A stretch of 64,000 nt of DNA from Stanieria cyanosphaera PCC 7437 (GTDB lineage Bacteria; Cyanobacteriota; Cyanobacteriia; Cyanobacteriales; Xenococcaceae). Shown piece after piece: positions 17,501 to 27,500 of the stretch. The stretch is taken from NCBI RefSeq assembly GCF_000317575.1, contig NC_019748.1, forward strand, positions 2,996,501 through 3,060,500. Reading direction: 5' to 3'. The notes below the pieces were generated by a model. It did no database searches, was not told the DNA's origin, and saw nothing but the letters and a program-made list of their open reading frames with translations. The translations under genes and the position numbers were made by a program. Each line of letters begins with the position of its first letter. The first letter of the stretch is position 1.

Positions 17501-20359
17501 TTTAACCTGATGATCAATTCTGCCCAAATATTCAATTGTGCCATCACCATGATAACGAGCTAAATCGCCAGTTTTATATAATGTTGAATTCTGTAGGGAT
17601 ATTTCATGAAATATCTCTACGTCCAATAACGGGTTAGGAATAAATTTCTCTTTGGTTAATTCTGACCGATTTAAATAACCTCGTGCTACTCCCGCTCCAC
17701 CGATATACAATTCTCCTGTGATACCAATAGGAACGGGTTGTAAATGGGAATCTAAAATATATAATTGTGTATTAGCAAACGGTTTACCAATCGGAACCAA
17801 CTGTTCGGATGATAATTGCTTTGCTTTTAGTTCAAAATAGCAACTATCGATAGTAGCTTCAGTTACGCCAAAAGAATTAATTAGTCTGGTTTGTTTGCCT
17901 AAAAATTGTGGAAATTTTTGATATTCTCGACCATACCAACTATCCGAACCACAAATAACTAGTTTTAGTTCTAATTTCTGGTTACTCTTTTCTAAATACT
18001 CAATCAAATTTCGCAAGACTACAGGTACAAATTCACCGCAGTCGATTTGATGTTGCTTGATTAATGAATAAAGTTGCTCTGCTTCTAATAAAAACTCCTG
18101 GGGACACAGAACTAATTTTCCTCCCGAACATAATGCGCGAACTAAATCCCCAGTAAAAACATCAAAGGCGAAGTTAGCCATCTGGAGATGGGTTTTAAGC
18201 GAGTTTAATTGATAAGCATCTTTCCACGCAAAGTAATTATTAACCAAACTAGAATGTTCTACCATTACCCCTTTTGGTTTACCTGTTGAACCAGAGGTAT
18301 AAATCACATAAGCTAGATTGTTAGTTGTAACTTCACTGATGGGGTTTTGATCGTTTTGTTGAGCAATTAATTCCCAATCTGAATCTAAACAAACTAACTC
18401 TGCTTGATATTCATCAAAAGATTTTACTAAAGGCTGTTGAGTTATCAAGATCGAAATTTGAGCATCTGATAACATCTCAGCTAAACGTTCCAAGGGATGA
18501 GTTGGATTTAGCGGTAAATAAGCTCCACCTGCTTTAAGAATGCCTAGTATGCCGACAACCACTTCTACTGAGCGTTCAACACAAATACCTATCAAAGTCT
18601 CTGGTTTAACTCCTAATTTTTGTAGATAGTGTGCTAGTTGATTAGCTTTGGTATTTAATTCTTGATAGGTTAATTGTTGATCTTGATAAACAACTGCTAC
18701 TGCATTCGGTGTTTTGGTTACCTGCTCTTCAAATAAGGAGTGAATACATTGATCTAAAGGATATTCGATTTTAGTATCATTCCATTGGAATAAGATTTGG
18801 TTTCTTTCCGCTTCAGTTAATAAAGGTAATTCTGACAGCTTAGTTTCTAGATGGGTAACTATTGCCTTCAATAACACCTGAAAATGCCCGATCATTCTTT
18901 CAATGGTGCTAGCTTGAAATAAGTCAGTGCTGTACTCAAACACTCCTGTTAAACCGAAAGACGACTCAAATATATCTAAACTGAGATCGAATTTGGCTGT
19001 GTTACTATCTTCGTCAATTGAGCTTAAACTTAATCCTGGTAATTTTAGTTCTGACTCTGGCGCATTTTGTAAGGCAAACATCACATCAAACAAAGGATTA
19101 CGATTGAGGTGACGCTCTGGCTTTAATTCTTCAACAAGCTTTTCAAAAGGTAGATCCTGGTGACTATATGCTCCTAGGGTGACTTGTTTGACTCGTTGTA
19201 GTAATTCCGTAAAACTGAGATTTCCTTCTAAATTGATTCTCAATACCAAGGTATTGACAAAGAAACCAATCAAGCCTTCAATTTCAGCGCGGTTGCGGTT
19301 GGCGATGGGAGTACCGACTACGATATCCTCTTGATGGCTATAACGATACAGTAGTACTTTAAAAGCTGCCAGCAACAACATAAAAAGGGTAACTTTTTCC
19401 TGTTGACAAAGAGCTTTGAGAGCTTGAGTTAAATATGGAGAGAGGATAAAAGATTGAGTAGCTCCTTGATAGGTTAATTTAGTTGGTCGAGGATAATCGG
19501 TGGGTAGGTTTAAAACTGGTGGGTTACTACCTAATTGCTGTTTCCAGTAATTGAGTTGAGTTTGCTGCGCTTTTCCCTGTAACCATTGACGTTGCCAGAC
19601 AGCAAAATCTGCATATTGAATCGATAATTCTGGTAGAGGTGATGGTTTACCCTCCAAAAAGGCTTGGTAGAGAGTAGCTAATTCTTGAATTAAGATTCCT
19701 GTAGACCAATCATCAGAGACAATATGGTGGGTAGTAAATAAAATAATATGTTCCTGGCAACTGCATTTGAGCAGAGTAACTCGCAGTAATAAATCCCTTT
19801 CTAAGTTAAAGGGAGATTGAGCTTCTTGTTGGGCAAGTTCTTTAATTTCTCGTTCTTGTTCGGTTGAAGATAAAGTTGTTAAATCGATGACTGGAAGCCG
19901 AAAATCTACTGTGGGGGAGATAACTTGAACGGGGTGTTCTGTAACTGTGGTAAATGTAGTTCTTAAAATTTCATGTCTTTTAATAATTTCTTGTAAACTT
20001 TGTTCCAAGATGCCAACTTGAAGCTCACCAGTTAACCTAAAAGCTGAGGGTTGATTGTAAAAGGGATTACCAGGTTCTAAACGATCAAGAAACCATAACC
20101 TTTGTTGAGCAAAGGATAAAGGAAGCGTACCAGTTCGAGCAACGGGTTGGATAGAAGCCGAAGTTTGGTTAATTTCTTGCAAAAACTCTAAAATTTCTGC
20201 TTTCCGTTCGGCTAGTTCTGTTTTTAAGTCTGGTGTGAGTACGTCTTTAGGAGCATTACAGCGCAAGCGAATCTCTGAACTAGCTCCTGGGGCAGTTTCA
20301 GACCAGAGTTTGACATCTAAACTATTAAGATGGGATAAGAACTCATTAATAGTTTTCAT
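14543..20359 (-). CDS. NRPS: TubC docking - C - A(Orn) - PCP - C - TauD hydroxylase
   Basis: A 1938-residue enzyme. Residues 1-60 resemble a TubC N-terminal docking domain. Then C1 (about 75-510, HHIVSDDWS at 211), an A domain (about 535-1050) with code D-V-G-E-I-G-S-I-D-K, the known ornithine signature, PCP (Ser1091), and C2 (about 1140-1580, HHIISDAW at 1279). The C-terminal 320 residues are a TauD/TfdA Fe(II)/2-oxoglutarate dioxygenase: HNE at 1721-1723, distal His1915 and Arg1924. C-terminally fused TauD domains of this kind are known as aspartate beta-hydroxylases in siderophore NRPSs, and the next protein loads Asp. The gene starts with a 4-bp ATGA overlap. Parts of the A/PCP/C region are nearly identical at DNA level to the Ser-loading NRPS. 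Confidence 0.9.
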   Translation of the reverse strand: MKTINEFLSHLNSLDVKLWSETAPGASSEIRLRCNAPKDVLTPDLKTELAERKAEILEFLQEINQTSASIQPVARTGTLPLSFAQQRLWFLDRLEPGNPFYNQPSAFRLTGELQVGILEQSLQEIIKRHEILRTTFTTVTEHPVQVISPTVDFRLPVIDLTTLSSTEQEREIKELAQQEAQSPFNLERDLLLRVTLLKCSCQEHIILFTTHHIVSDDWSTGILIQELATLYQAFLEGKPSPLPELSIQYADFAVWQRQWLQGKAQQTQLNYWKQQLGSNPPVLNLPTDYPRPTKLTYQGATQSFILSPYLTQALKALCQQEKVTLFMLLLAAFKVLLYRYSHQEDIVVGTPIANRNRAEIEGLIGFFVNTLVLRINLEGNLSFTELLQRVKQVTLGAYSHQDLPFEKLVEELKPERHLNRNPLFDVMFALQNAPESELKLPGLSLSSIDEDSNTAKFDLSLDIFESSFGLTGVFEYSTDLFQASTIERMIGHFQVLLKAIVTHLETKLSELPLLTEAERNQILFQWNDTKIEYPLDQCIHSLFEEQVTKTPNAVAVVYQDQQLTYQELNTKANQLAHYLQKLGVKPETLIGICVERSVEVVVGILGILKAGGAYLPLNPTHPLERLAEMLSDAQISILITQQPLVKSFDEYQAELVCLDSDWELIAQQNDQNPISEVTTNNLAYVIYTSGSTGKPKGVMVEHSSLVNNYFAWKDAYQLNSLKTHLQMANFAFDVFTGDLVRALCSGGKLVLCPQEFLLEAEQLYSLIKQHQIDCGEFVPVVLRNLIEYLEKSNQKLELKLVICGSDSWYGREYQKFPQFLGKQTRLINSFGVTEATIDSCYFELKAKQLSSEQLVPIGKPFANTQLYILDSHLQPVPIGITGELYIGGAGVARGYLNRSELTKEKFIPNPLLDVEIFHEISLQNSTLYKTGDLARYHGDGTIEYLGRIDHQVKIRGFRIELGEIEVVIASYPLVKDCVVVAYQDTTGDTRLVAYYISEAKLDIKQLRDFLKSKLPDYMIPSALVELKAFPLTPNGKCDRNSLPIPDFTLTTTQYFAPRTETEASLVKIWQEVLNLPQVGINDNFFELGGHSLLATQVVSKIRQSLSVELALRCLFEYPNIAQLANQITTSITQEIPPIKPVTRDRDLPLSFAQQRLWFLAQLEPDNPAYNIPEALRLQGKLDVEVLIQTIQVIIERHEILRTNFKVVNDEPIQVIHSQSKFQLITVDLTSLSKTEQEPEVIKLTEQEALQPFDLETDSLIKVTLIRLDDLENVILFTMHHIISDAWSIGILVEEFVTLYQAFSQQKPSHLPELPIQYADYAVWQREWLQGEVLEKQLHYWQQKLGGKLPVLKLPYQQPPLVKTNRSLSHKFELSQELTLAIQQLSRQHDATLFMVILTALKVLLYRYTQQDDIVVGADIANRNRTETEGLIGFFVNLLLLRTDLSGYPSFRELLSRVKEVTLSAYAHQDLPFERLVQELQPSRKLNQTPLFQVLLVMDNVPTQTLELPGLTISPIKEIDSKAKFDLVLFISETPSGIVGTWTYNSDFFDGNTISKLSNHYVTLLQNIVSKPDTRINNLAITIQAEQEVQTMAEITQAKSKFNKFLKVKPKAISLPSSEELIKTDFLQSGQTLPLVITPAVKDLDLIDWVKNERKFLEDKLLQHGAILFRNCQLNSITDFENLAQTICPNLFGNYGDLPRTGVSNKVYGSTPYPANKTILFHNESSHLHCYPQKIWFYCVQPAQEGGETPIVDCREVYRILDPKVREKLEQKQLMYVRNYIKGLDVSWQNFFHTEDKAVVEEHCRQSEMEFEWLPNNGLKTSKKRPAIALHPITQEKVFFNQIQLHHISYLDPQVRESLLSVFGEENLPRNVYYGDGSPLEPEDIAEINRAYQTATISFPWQKTDVLMLDNLLTAHSRNPYKGERKIVVAMGEMMNSEL
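17593..17620. repeat. 28-bp palindrome in the A-domain loop of the Orn module
   Basis: GTAGGG...CTCTAC ends around a perfect 18-bp core GATATTTCATGAAATATC (17599-17616). It is translated in frame between motifs A6 and A7, the same place as in the other A domains, but with a different internal sequence. Confidence 0.8.
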
Positions 20360-23154
20360 AGTTCAATTTCCTCGCGATCGCGCCAGCGAAGCTGTCCGCA
20401 CCGCGCCTCGCCTTTGGCGAGATCGCTGTTGGTTTCGTTGGTTTCTGTGGGGATTGTCTGTAAGTTTTGTAGGGCATTCATACTGTCAAGGTAGCTAGCT
20501 AATTGGGCTACGGTTGGCTCTTCAAATAAACTACGCAGAGGTATTTCTTGTTGATATTGCTCTCTTAATCTGGAAATAACTTGGGTAGCTAACAGCGAAT
20601 GTCCCCCTAACTCGAAAAAGTTATCGTCAAGGCTAATTTGTGTTTGATTTAATACTTCTTGCCAAATAGCTGCTATTGTCTTCTCTGTTTCTGTCTGGGG
20701 CGGTAGGAATTCTTTAGAAGTTGCTTCAATTGCTGGTAATGCCCGTCGATCTATCTTGCCACTGGGTGTTAGAGGAAAAGAGGGTAAAGCCATCAAAGCC
20801 GAAGGAATCATCTGTTTGGGTAATCTTGCTTCTAGAAACTGACGTAGTTGTGGAATCAGTTCGCGATTATTTACCAAGTTGTTATGATGGGGAACTACAT
20901 AGGCAACTAATTTTTTATCTTCTGAATCATCCTCTACAACTAAGGCAACTGCTTCTTTAATCTCTGGATATTGACTTAAAACAGTCTCAATTTCCCCTAA
21001 TTCAATCCGATATCCCCGTATTTTGACTTGATGATCGATTCTACCTAGATATTCAATTCTGCCATCGGGTAACCATCTCCCTAAATCTCCTGTTTTATAA
21101 ATCAGGGAATGGGGTAGGGGCGATTCACGAATCGCCCCTACGAAGGGATTGGCAACAAAACTAGCTGCGGTTTTCTCTTCATTGCGCCAATATCCTAGCC
21201 CTACTCCATAACCTGATACACAGATTTCTCCTGGTACTCCGATTGGCACTAATTGTAGGTTGCGGTCTAAGATGTAGAGGTTTAGGTTAGCTAAGGGTTT
21301 TCCTATTGAAACACTTCTTTGATTTGCTGGTAGGGATTGAGTGATAATCTCTTGGGTAATGTCATCACTAGCTTCAGAAGGGCCATAGGCATTGACTACT
21401 GGTATGTTGGGATATAATTGCAGCCATTGATTGACTAGTTCTACAGATACTGATTCTCCTGTGATCATCATCCATTGCAGAGATGGTAGTTGTCTAGCTT
21501 GAGGTGATAAACCTGTAAGGTATTGCAGTAAGTTTTTGAGTACTTGAGGTACTAATTCTACTAAGGTGATTTGTTGTTGTTGAATGGTTTGAAATAACTT
21601 GGGAGGATCACAGACGGTTTCAGTATCAATGATGATGGTTTTGCCACCAATTAGAAGGGGTGCTAAGAATTGCCAGACGGAAATATCGGATGAGGCGGGC
21701 GCACTTTGTAGGAAGGTTAAATTAGATGTTAATTGAAGGGCATCGTATTGAGCATAGATGTGATTGATTGCTCCACCATGTCTAATCATGGCTCCTTTGG
21801 GCATTCCTGTTGAACCAGAGGTATAGATGATATAGGCTAAATCTGTTCCTTTTCCTTCAAAATCAAGATTATCTGAAGAAAATTGGGCAATTGAATTGCG
21901 ATCATGAAGTGCCTTGCCAAGGGCGAGATCGCTTATTTTTATAGAATTATTGTAATTGTCTTCGTTTATTTCACCATCCAAACAAACCAGATAATTGACT
22001 TCAGGGCAATCGCTCAAAAATTCGGCTAACGATTCTAAACTAACTTTGTCGGTTAAAATAGTCCTCGCTTGACTATTAGTAACCATATATTTAATTCTTT
22101 CTGGTGGATAGGTGCAATCAATTGGTACATAAACTCCCCCTGCTTTAAAAATCGCCAGAATTGCAATTAAAAAGTTAACATCTCTTTCTTTAACAACAGC
22201 AATTAATTCTCCTGATTGTATATTTAAATTCTGAAGTAATCGAGCTAATTGATTCGCTTTTTGATTTAGTTCGTGATAAGTAAAACAAATATCTCGGTCA
22301 ATTACAGCAATACTATCCCTTGTCTTTTCTACTTGTTCTTCAAATAAAGTAGCAATGGTTTTATTAACAGGATATTCTTTACTATTGCGATTAAATTCAT
22401 GCAAAAGTTTAAAGCGATCGCTTTTAGTTAGTAGTTCAATTTGTGATAACTGGCAATTTTTAATTTTGTTAATATCTTCAGTTAAAACATTTAAATAATA
22501 TTGCTTAAATAATTCAATAGTTTCTGCTTTGAATAGCGAGCTTTTATAGAATATTTTTCCTTTAATCAGGTTTTGTTCAATCGAAAAAATAATGGTAATA
22601 TCGTTGTTGATTGATTCTGGAATTGAGTGATGAATATTTTCTAAAGCAATAACCAGATCGAAAATCGGACATTGATTAATTGATTGAGGAAGTTGTAATT
22701 GCTGAATTAAATCTAAAACTGGATAATTTTGATAACTATAAGATTTAATCGTCGTATCTTTAATTAATTCTAATGTCTCTTTAAAAGTAAACTTTGAATC
22801 AAGTTTAAAACGTAAAGGAATAATCTGATCTAATTCACTTCGATAACTAGGTGAACCAACAATTATTTCTTCGCGGTCAAGATATCGATGAAGAAAAATC
22901 ACCGAGTTTGTTAAAAGTAATAAATAAATTGAAAAATGAGAACCTTGAGTAATTTGCAGAATCTTTTGTGATACTTGTTGAGAAAGTTCAAAACAAACTT
23001 CTCGGTCTTTTTCTGTATAAGAGGTAGGTCTAAGATAATCGAGAATTAAATTTGTCTCTGGTAGTTCCCCACCTAATTGGTTTGACCAATAAACTTTATG
23101 AAAAAATAATTCTTCGTTAGTTAGTAAATTAGGACTATCCTTAATAGCAATCAT
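20356..23154 (-). CDS. NRPS module: half C domain - A(Dab) - PCP
   Basis: A 932-residue protein. The first 250 residues are only the C-terminal half of a condensation domain (YWSNQLGGELP onward); the half carrying HHxxxDG is missing. The A domain (about 262-800) gives code D-I-W-E-M-T-A-D-D-K, one change from the signature I recall for 2,4-diaminobutyrate (DIWELTADDK). PCP Ser is at about 853. The gene upstream encodes a Dab-forming aminotransferase, supporting the assignment. Peptide-bond formation before Dab must use another C domain, perhaps the degenerate one ending the Asp protein. The last 20 or so residues come from a HIP1-type repeat and look non-native. Its stop overlaps the next start by 4 bp. 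Confidence 0.88.
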   Translation of the reverse strand: MIAIKDSPNLLTNEELFFHKVYWSNQLGGELPETNLILDYLRPTSYTEKDREVCFELSQQVSQKILQITQGSHFSIYLLLLTNSVIFLHRYLDREEIIVGSPSYRSELDQIIPLRFKLDSKFTFKETLELIKDTTIKSYSYQNYPVLDLIQQLQLPQSINQCPIFDLVIALENIHHSIPESINNDITIIFSIEQNLIKGKIFYKSSLFKAETIELFKQYYLNVLTEDINKIKNCQLSQIELLTKSDRFKLLHEFNRNSKEYPVNKTIATLFEEQVEKTRDSIAVIDRDICFTYHELNQKANQLARLLQNLNIQSGELIAVVKERDVNFLIAILAIFKAGGVYVPIDCTYPPERIKYMVTNSQARTILTDKVSLESLAEFLSDCPEVNYLVCLDGEINEDNYNNSIKISDLALGKALHDRNSIAQFSSDNLDFEGKGTDLAYIIYTSGSTGMPKGAMIRHGGAINHIYAQYDALQLTSNLTFLQSAPASSDISVWQFLAPLLIGGKTIIIDTETVCDPPKLFQTIQQQQITLVELVPQVLKNLLQYLTGLSPQARQLPSLQWMMITGESVSVELVNQWLQLYPNIPVVNAYGPSEASDDITQEIITQSLPANQRSVSIGKPLANLNLYILDRNLQLVPIGVPGEICVSGYGVGLGYWRNEEKTAASFVANPFVGAIRESPLPHSLIYKTGDLGRWLPDGRIEYLGRIDHQVKIRGYRIELGEIETVLSQYPEIKEAVALVVEDDSEDKKLVAYVVPHHNNLVNNRELIPQLRQFLEARLPKQMIPSALMALPSFPLTPSGKIDRRALPAIEATSKEFLPPQTETEKTIAAIWQEVLNQTQISLDDNFFELGGHSLLATQVISRLREQYQQEIPLRSLFEEPTVAQLASYLDSMNALQNLQTIPTETNETNSDLAKGEARCGQLRWRDREEIEL
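20374..20426. repeat. HIP1-bounded repeat encoding the C-terminus of the Dab NRPS
   Basis: Starts with GCGATCGC and ends with GATCGC, with an internal inverted segment around CTCGCCTTTGGCGAG. It is read in frame as an Arg/Glu-rich tail after the PCP, so the repeat has probably replaced or extended the native C-terminus. Confidence 0.65.
21114..21141. repeat. 28-bp palindrome in the A-domain loop of the Dab module
   Basis: Perfect 13-base arms (GTAGGGGCGATTC and its complement) around AC. Translated in frame as part of a VGAIRESPLP insertion between motifs A6 and A7. Nearly the same peptide appears in the PKS where sister copies are inserted. Confidence 0.88.
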
Positions 23155-23197
23155 TGGTTTAAATTAAATCAAATAATATTATCAAAATTCGGAGTCA

Positions 23198-23225
23198 GTA
23201 GGGGGGATTAATGAATTATCCCTAC
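23198..23225. repeat. 28-bp palindrome between the Dab NRPS and aminotransferase genes
   Basis: GTAGGG...CCCTAC ends with an imperfect inner palindrome around TTAATGAATT, in the 79-bp gap between the two genes. Intergenic member of the family seen inside the NRPS genes. Confidence 0.8.
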
Positions 23226-23233
23226 TAATTTTT

Positions 23234-24508
23234 TCAAGCTGAGACTCTATACGTATTTTTAGCTAAACAATCACTCAATGCTTGTTGAATGATCGAACAA
23301 CCTTTTTGAAGAACCGACATTTCTATATTTAAAGGAGGTAAAATTTTGATAACGGTATCATTTCTACCGACTCTTTCAATAATTAATCCTAAATCAAAAC
23401 AGCGATCGCATATATTTTTAGCTAAATTAGGATCGTTAAATTGGCTGAGATCAATTCCCCAAATCATGCCAATTCCGCGTATTTCTATTTTCTCATCAAT
23501 TGGTTGAATTTTTTTATTTAAGAAACTTTTTAAGAAAAACTCTTTGAGTCTTACTTCTTTTTCAAGTTCAATATTTTCTCGATATTCAAGAGCAGCAGTT
23601 GCACCAACAAATGCTAATTGATTTCCTCGAAAAGTACCTGTATGTTCTCCTGCTTTCCAGATGTCTAATTCTGGTTTAATTAATAATAGTGACATGGGCA
23701 AACCATAACCACTAATTGATTTAGAAAGAACAACTAGATCGGGAACTATCTTAGCTCTTTCAAAGGAGAAAAAAGACCCAGTACGACCACAACCTACTTG
23801 AATATCATCACAAATTAATAAAATATTATAGCGATCGCACAAATCTCTTAATCGCTGCATCCATTCGATTGGCGCAACAATAATTCCTCCTTCTGCTTGT
23901 ACGGTTTCAAATATAATTGCTGCTGGTTTCTCGATACCTGAATGAGTGTCAGTTAGTACTAATTCTAAATATTCTAAAGTATCAATTTTTGCCATCTTTC
24001 CATCGGGATAAGGCATAAAAGTAACGTCGTTAGTTAAACCATTTATACCAGCTTTTAACTCTTTATTTCCTGTAATTGATAAACTACCTGCGGTCATGCC
24101 ATGAAATGCTCCCATAAAGGAAAATATACCTATTTTTTGTTTAACTTTTCTGGCTAATTTTAAGGCAGCTTCAACCGCATTTGTTCCAGTTGGCCCACAA
24201 AATTGTAAGCGATAGTTAAGGTTTTTTGGATTTAAAATTGAACTTTGAAATTTGCTAATAAATTCTTCTTTAGCAGAAGTATGAAAGTCTAATCCATGAG
24301 CGATCGCGTCTTTGTTTAGATAGTCAATAATTTGTTGTTTGATGTAATCGTTATTATGACCGTAGTTTAAAGCACCAGCACCAGCTAAAAAATCAATATA
24401 TTCGCGATCGCCAGCATAAATAATTGAGTTTTTGGCTTTATTAAATACGGTGGGAAAATTGCGACAGTAGCTTCTTACGTTTGATTCGTATTGTTCAAAA
24501 ACTTTCAT
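23234..24508 (-). CDS. Diaminobutyrate-2-oxoglutarate aminotransferase (EctB/PvdH-like)
   Basis: Class III PLP aminotransferase of 424 residues, expected to make L-2,4-diaminobutyrate from aspartate semialdehyde and glutamate. Diagnostic stretches are DFLAGAGALNYGHN near the N-terminus, FCGPTGTNAVEAALKLAR, GAFHGMTAGSLS, CDDIQVGCGRTG (Asp234/235), Lys263 in LSKSISGYGLP, and HTGTFRGNQLAF. These fit EctB and PvdH better than acetylornithine aminotransferase. No ectA or ectC is next to it, so ectoine synthesis is unlikely; it sits between two NRPS genes, directly before the module whose A-domain code indicates Dab. The role is therefore precursor supply for the siderophore. Confidence 0.92.
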   Translation of the reverse strand: MKVFEQYESNVRSYCRNFPTVFNKAKNSIIYAGDREYIDFLAGAGALNYGHNNDYIKQQIIDYLNKDAIAHGLDFHTSAKEEFISKFQSSILNPKNLNYRLQFCGPTGTNAVEAALKLARKVKQKIGIFSFMGAFHGMTAGSLSITGNKELKAGINGLTNDVTFMPYPDGKMAKIDTLEYLELVLTDTHSGIEKPAAIIFETVQAEGGIIVAPIEWMQRLRDLCDRYNILLICDDIQVGCGRTGSFFSFERAKIVPDLVVLSKSISGYGLPMSLLLIKPELDIWKAGEHTGTFRGNQLAFVGATAALEYRENIELEKEVRLKEFFLKSFLNKKIQPIDEKIEIRGIGMIWGIDLSQFNDPNLAKNICDRCFDLGLIIERVGRNDTVIKILPPLNIEMSVLQKGCSIIQQALSDCLAKNTYRVSA

Positions 24509-24565
24509 GGTTTGATAATGATGAATGGTTGAGTTTTTTGTATGGTTAATTCGCCCTTAAAAAAT

Positions 24566-27500
24566 TTAAAAATTAAAAGTAATTTGTTGTTCTAACCTCG
24601 CGATAGTTTGTTTTTGTTTTTCTGTTAAAAGTGATATATCTTGCAAACAACTATCAGGATGATTGACAATAAAGTTGAGTAAAATTTCAAAATGAGTTAA
24701 AATCGCGTCAATGGTGCTGCGAGCAACGACATTAAAGTCATAGTTGATTCCTACTAATAAAGGAAAAACGGGAACGACAACGACAGTAATGGGGTAATTA
24801 ATTTTATAAAAAGTGTTGAAGCTAGTAGTTTCTATTTCTCTTTTATCTTCCCGTAAACTCTCAGGTTCTGGTAGATTTTCAAAGACAACAATACTTTCAA
24901 ATAAAGGCGAATTTGGGGGCATTTCACTCCACACTTTTACCTCTACTAATGGACTATATTCGTATTGACGAATTTCAACTAATAAGTTTTGGAGTTGTTT
25001 GAGCCAAGGTAAAATAGTCTCGTTAGGATCGACTTTTACTCTGACAGGTAAAGTATTAAGTAACATCCCTGCAATCGATTCCACACCATCTAATTCAGGC
25101 GGACGACCAGATACGGTACAGCCATAAACTACTTCTGCTTGACTACTGTAATAACTAAGTAAGATTGCCCAAGTTCCTTGGATTAAAGTATTTAAAGTTA
25201 AGTGATTTTGTTTAGCAAACTCATTGAGCGCGCTACTCATGGCTGGAGATAAAGCAATTTGTCGATCTTCGTATTCTGGATCTGGCTCATCGCAACCATA
25301 TAAATTATCTAAAGAGGTAGGAGTTTTAATTCCTTTGAGCATCGTGCGCCAAAATTGCTCTGCTTTAGATGGGTCTTGTTTTTGTAACCAGTTAATGTAA
25401 CTGCGGAAAGGAGTACTAGGAGCTAAAGATAATTCTCGTTTTTTACAGATAGATAGATAAATTTGAACTACTTCATCGAGGAGTAGCGGGGCAGACCAAC
25501 CATCTGCGACAATAAAATGTCTAGTCCAAACTAATTCGTAAAGATTCTCCGCCAAGCGGAATAAAGTCAAACGCATTGGACAAGGTTGAGTGAGAGCGAA
25601 ACTATTAGAACGATCGCTTTCTAAGAAGAAGTTCATTTGCTCTTGTTGCTGCTCAACTCCTCGCCAGTCATGATATTCAAAGGGGACTGTTACTTGTTTG
25701 TAAACAACTTGTAAAGGTCGTTCCACATCTTCCCAATAAAAGCCTGTGCGTAAGATTGTGTGTCGTTGGACTACTTGTTGCCAAGCTTGTTCAAAGGCAT
25801 TGCGATCAAGTAAGGTTTTTAAAGTAAAGGTAGCTTGAAATAAATAAAGTCCGTTTTCCGAATCATATAAACTGTGGAACAGGATACCCTTTTGTATCGG
25901 TGTCAGTTCGTAGATGTCTTCAATTGACTCTAATAAATTCGGTGCAATTTTATCTTTTAATTCAAGTAAGAGAGGTTGATAATTATTTTCCTCTTGAGGA
26001 GTTACCTCAATTTCCTTAGTCGTTATTTCTGCTGCTAAACTAGCGACGGTAGGATATTCAAAGATTTGTTTTGGAGTAGCTTGTAACCCTGCTTGGTTAA
26101 CTTTGGCAACAATTTGAATACTTAAAATTGAGTCTCCCCCTAACTCGAAGAAATTATCATGAATGCTGACTCGTTCCATTTCTAAGACGGTTGCCCAAAT
26201 ATCCACTAAGATTGCTTCTGTGGGGTTACGAGGAGAAACAAACTCTTTTTCTGACTGGGATGTAACTCGTTCTGGTTCGGGTAATGCTTGTCTATTTACC
26301 TTGCCGTTGGGTGTTAAAGGTAAAGTCTTTAACTGGACAAATATCCCAGGAACCATATAGTCTGGTAATTTTTGTTGAAGGAAAGCGTGTATGTCGGCAT
26401 CGCTTAATTGTTGCTGTGGTTGGGGAACGACATAAGCAACCAGACGTTTAGTTTCAGATTTGTCAGTTGTAACTGTAGCGATCGCGTCTTTTAGACTAGG
26501 ATGTTGTTGTAGTGTCGCTTCTATTTCCCCTAATTCGATGCGATAACCCCGAATTTTAACTTGATGGTCGATTCTACCTAAAAATTCTAAATTACCATCG
26601 GGTAGATAACGTGCCTTATCTCCAGTTTTATACAGTATTGGTGTCAGGATGCAGGGGTGTAAAGGTGCAGAAGAGCTAATACTGATAACTGGTGTACAGA
26701 CGTTCCATGGAACGTCTCTACTGGTAACTGTAAAAGGGTTAGGAATAAACTTTTCAGCAGTTAATTGAGGCTGATTTAAATAACCTCTACTCACTTGTAA
26801 ACCACCGATATAGATTTCTCCTGGTACGCCGATAGGTACTGGTTGTAAATTACGATCGAGAAGGTAAATTTGGGTATTAGCGATCGCTTTACCTAACGGA
26901 ACGGTTTCAGATGGTAAGACAGTGGTTTCGTTGGTAACTGCAAAAGTACAAACGCCGACGGTTGTTTCTGTAGGACCGTAATGGTTGAAAATTTGGCAAT
27001 GAGGTTGATATTGTCGGATTTTATGAACTAATTGCCAGTTTAAAGTTTCTCCGCCTAAAATTAAGCATTTTTTTGGTAAGATTTTCTGTGGTTCGGCTGC
27101 ACTGAGTAAAGCATTGAGGTGAGAAGGAACGATTTTTAGGCAATCTAGGGAATAGCGAGTGCAATAATCCGCAAAGGCTTCGGGATTGGTTGCTATTTCT
27201 GGAGAAATGATATGCAGACATCCCCCAGTTAACAAAGCAGGAAAGATCATTGTATTGCCCAAGTCGGCGGTGAGGGAGGAAACCAGGGCAAAGCTTTGAT
27301 GTTCGGCTAAATTGATTCTCTCTGAGATGGCGTAGTAATAATTAAGGAGTTGTTGGTGTTCGATGGCGACTCCTTTGGGTTTTCCCGTCGAACCAGAAGT
27401 AAACAACACATAAGCCAGATTTTCTCTGTTTGTTTCGTTGAGAAGATTGGCATGACTTTGAGCTTCAATCTTTTCCCAGTCTGCATCGAGACATATTATT

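Noticed and set aside
23234-24508. Ectoine biosynthesis gene ectB in an osmoprotectant operon
   Set aside because: No ectA or ectC is nearby and the gene lies between two NRPS genes with a Dab-coded A domain next door.
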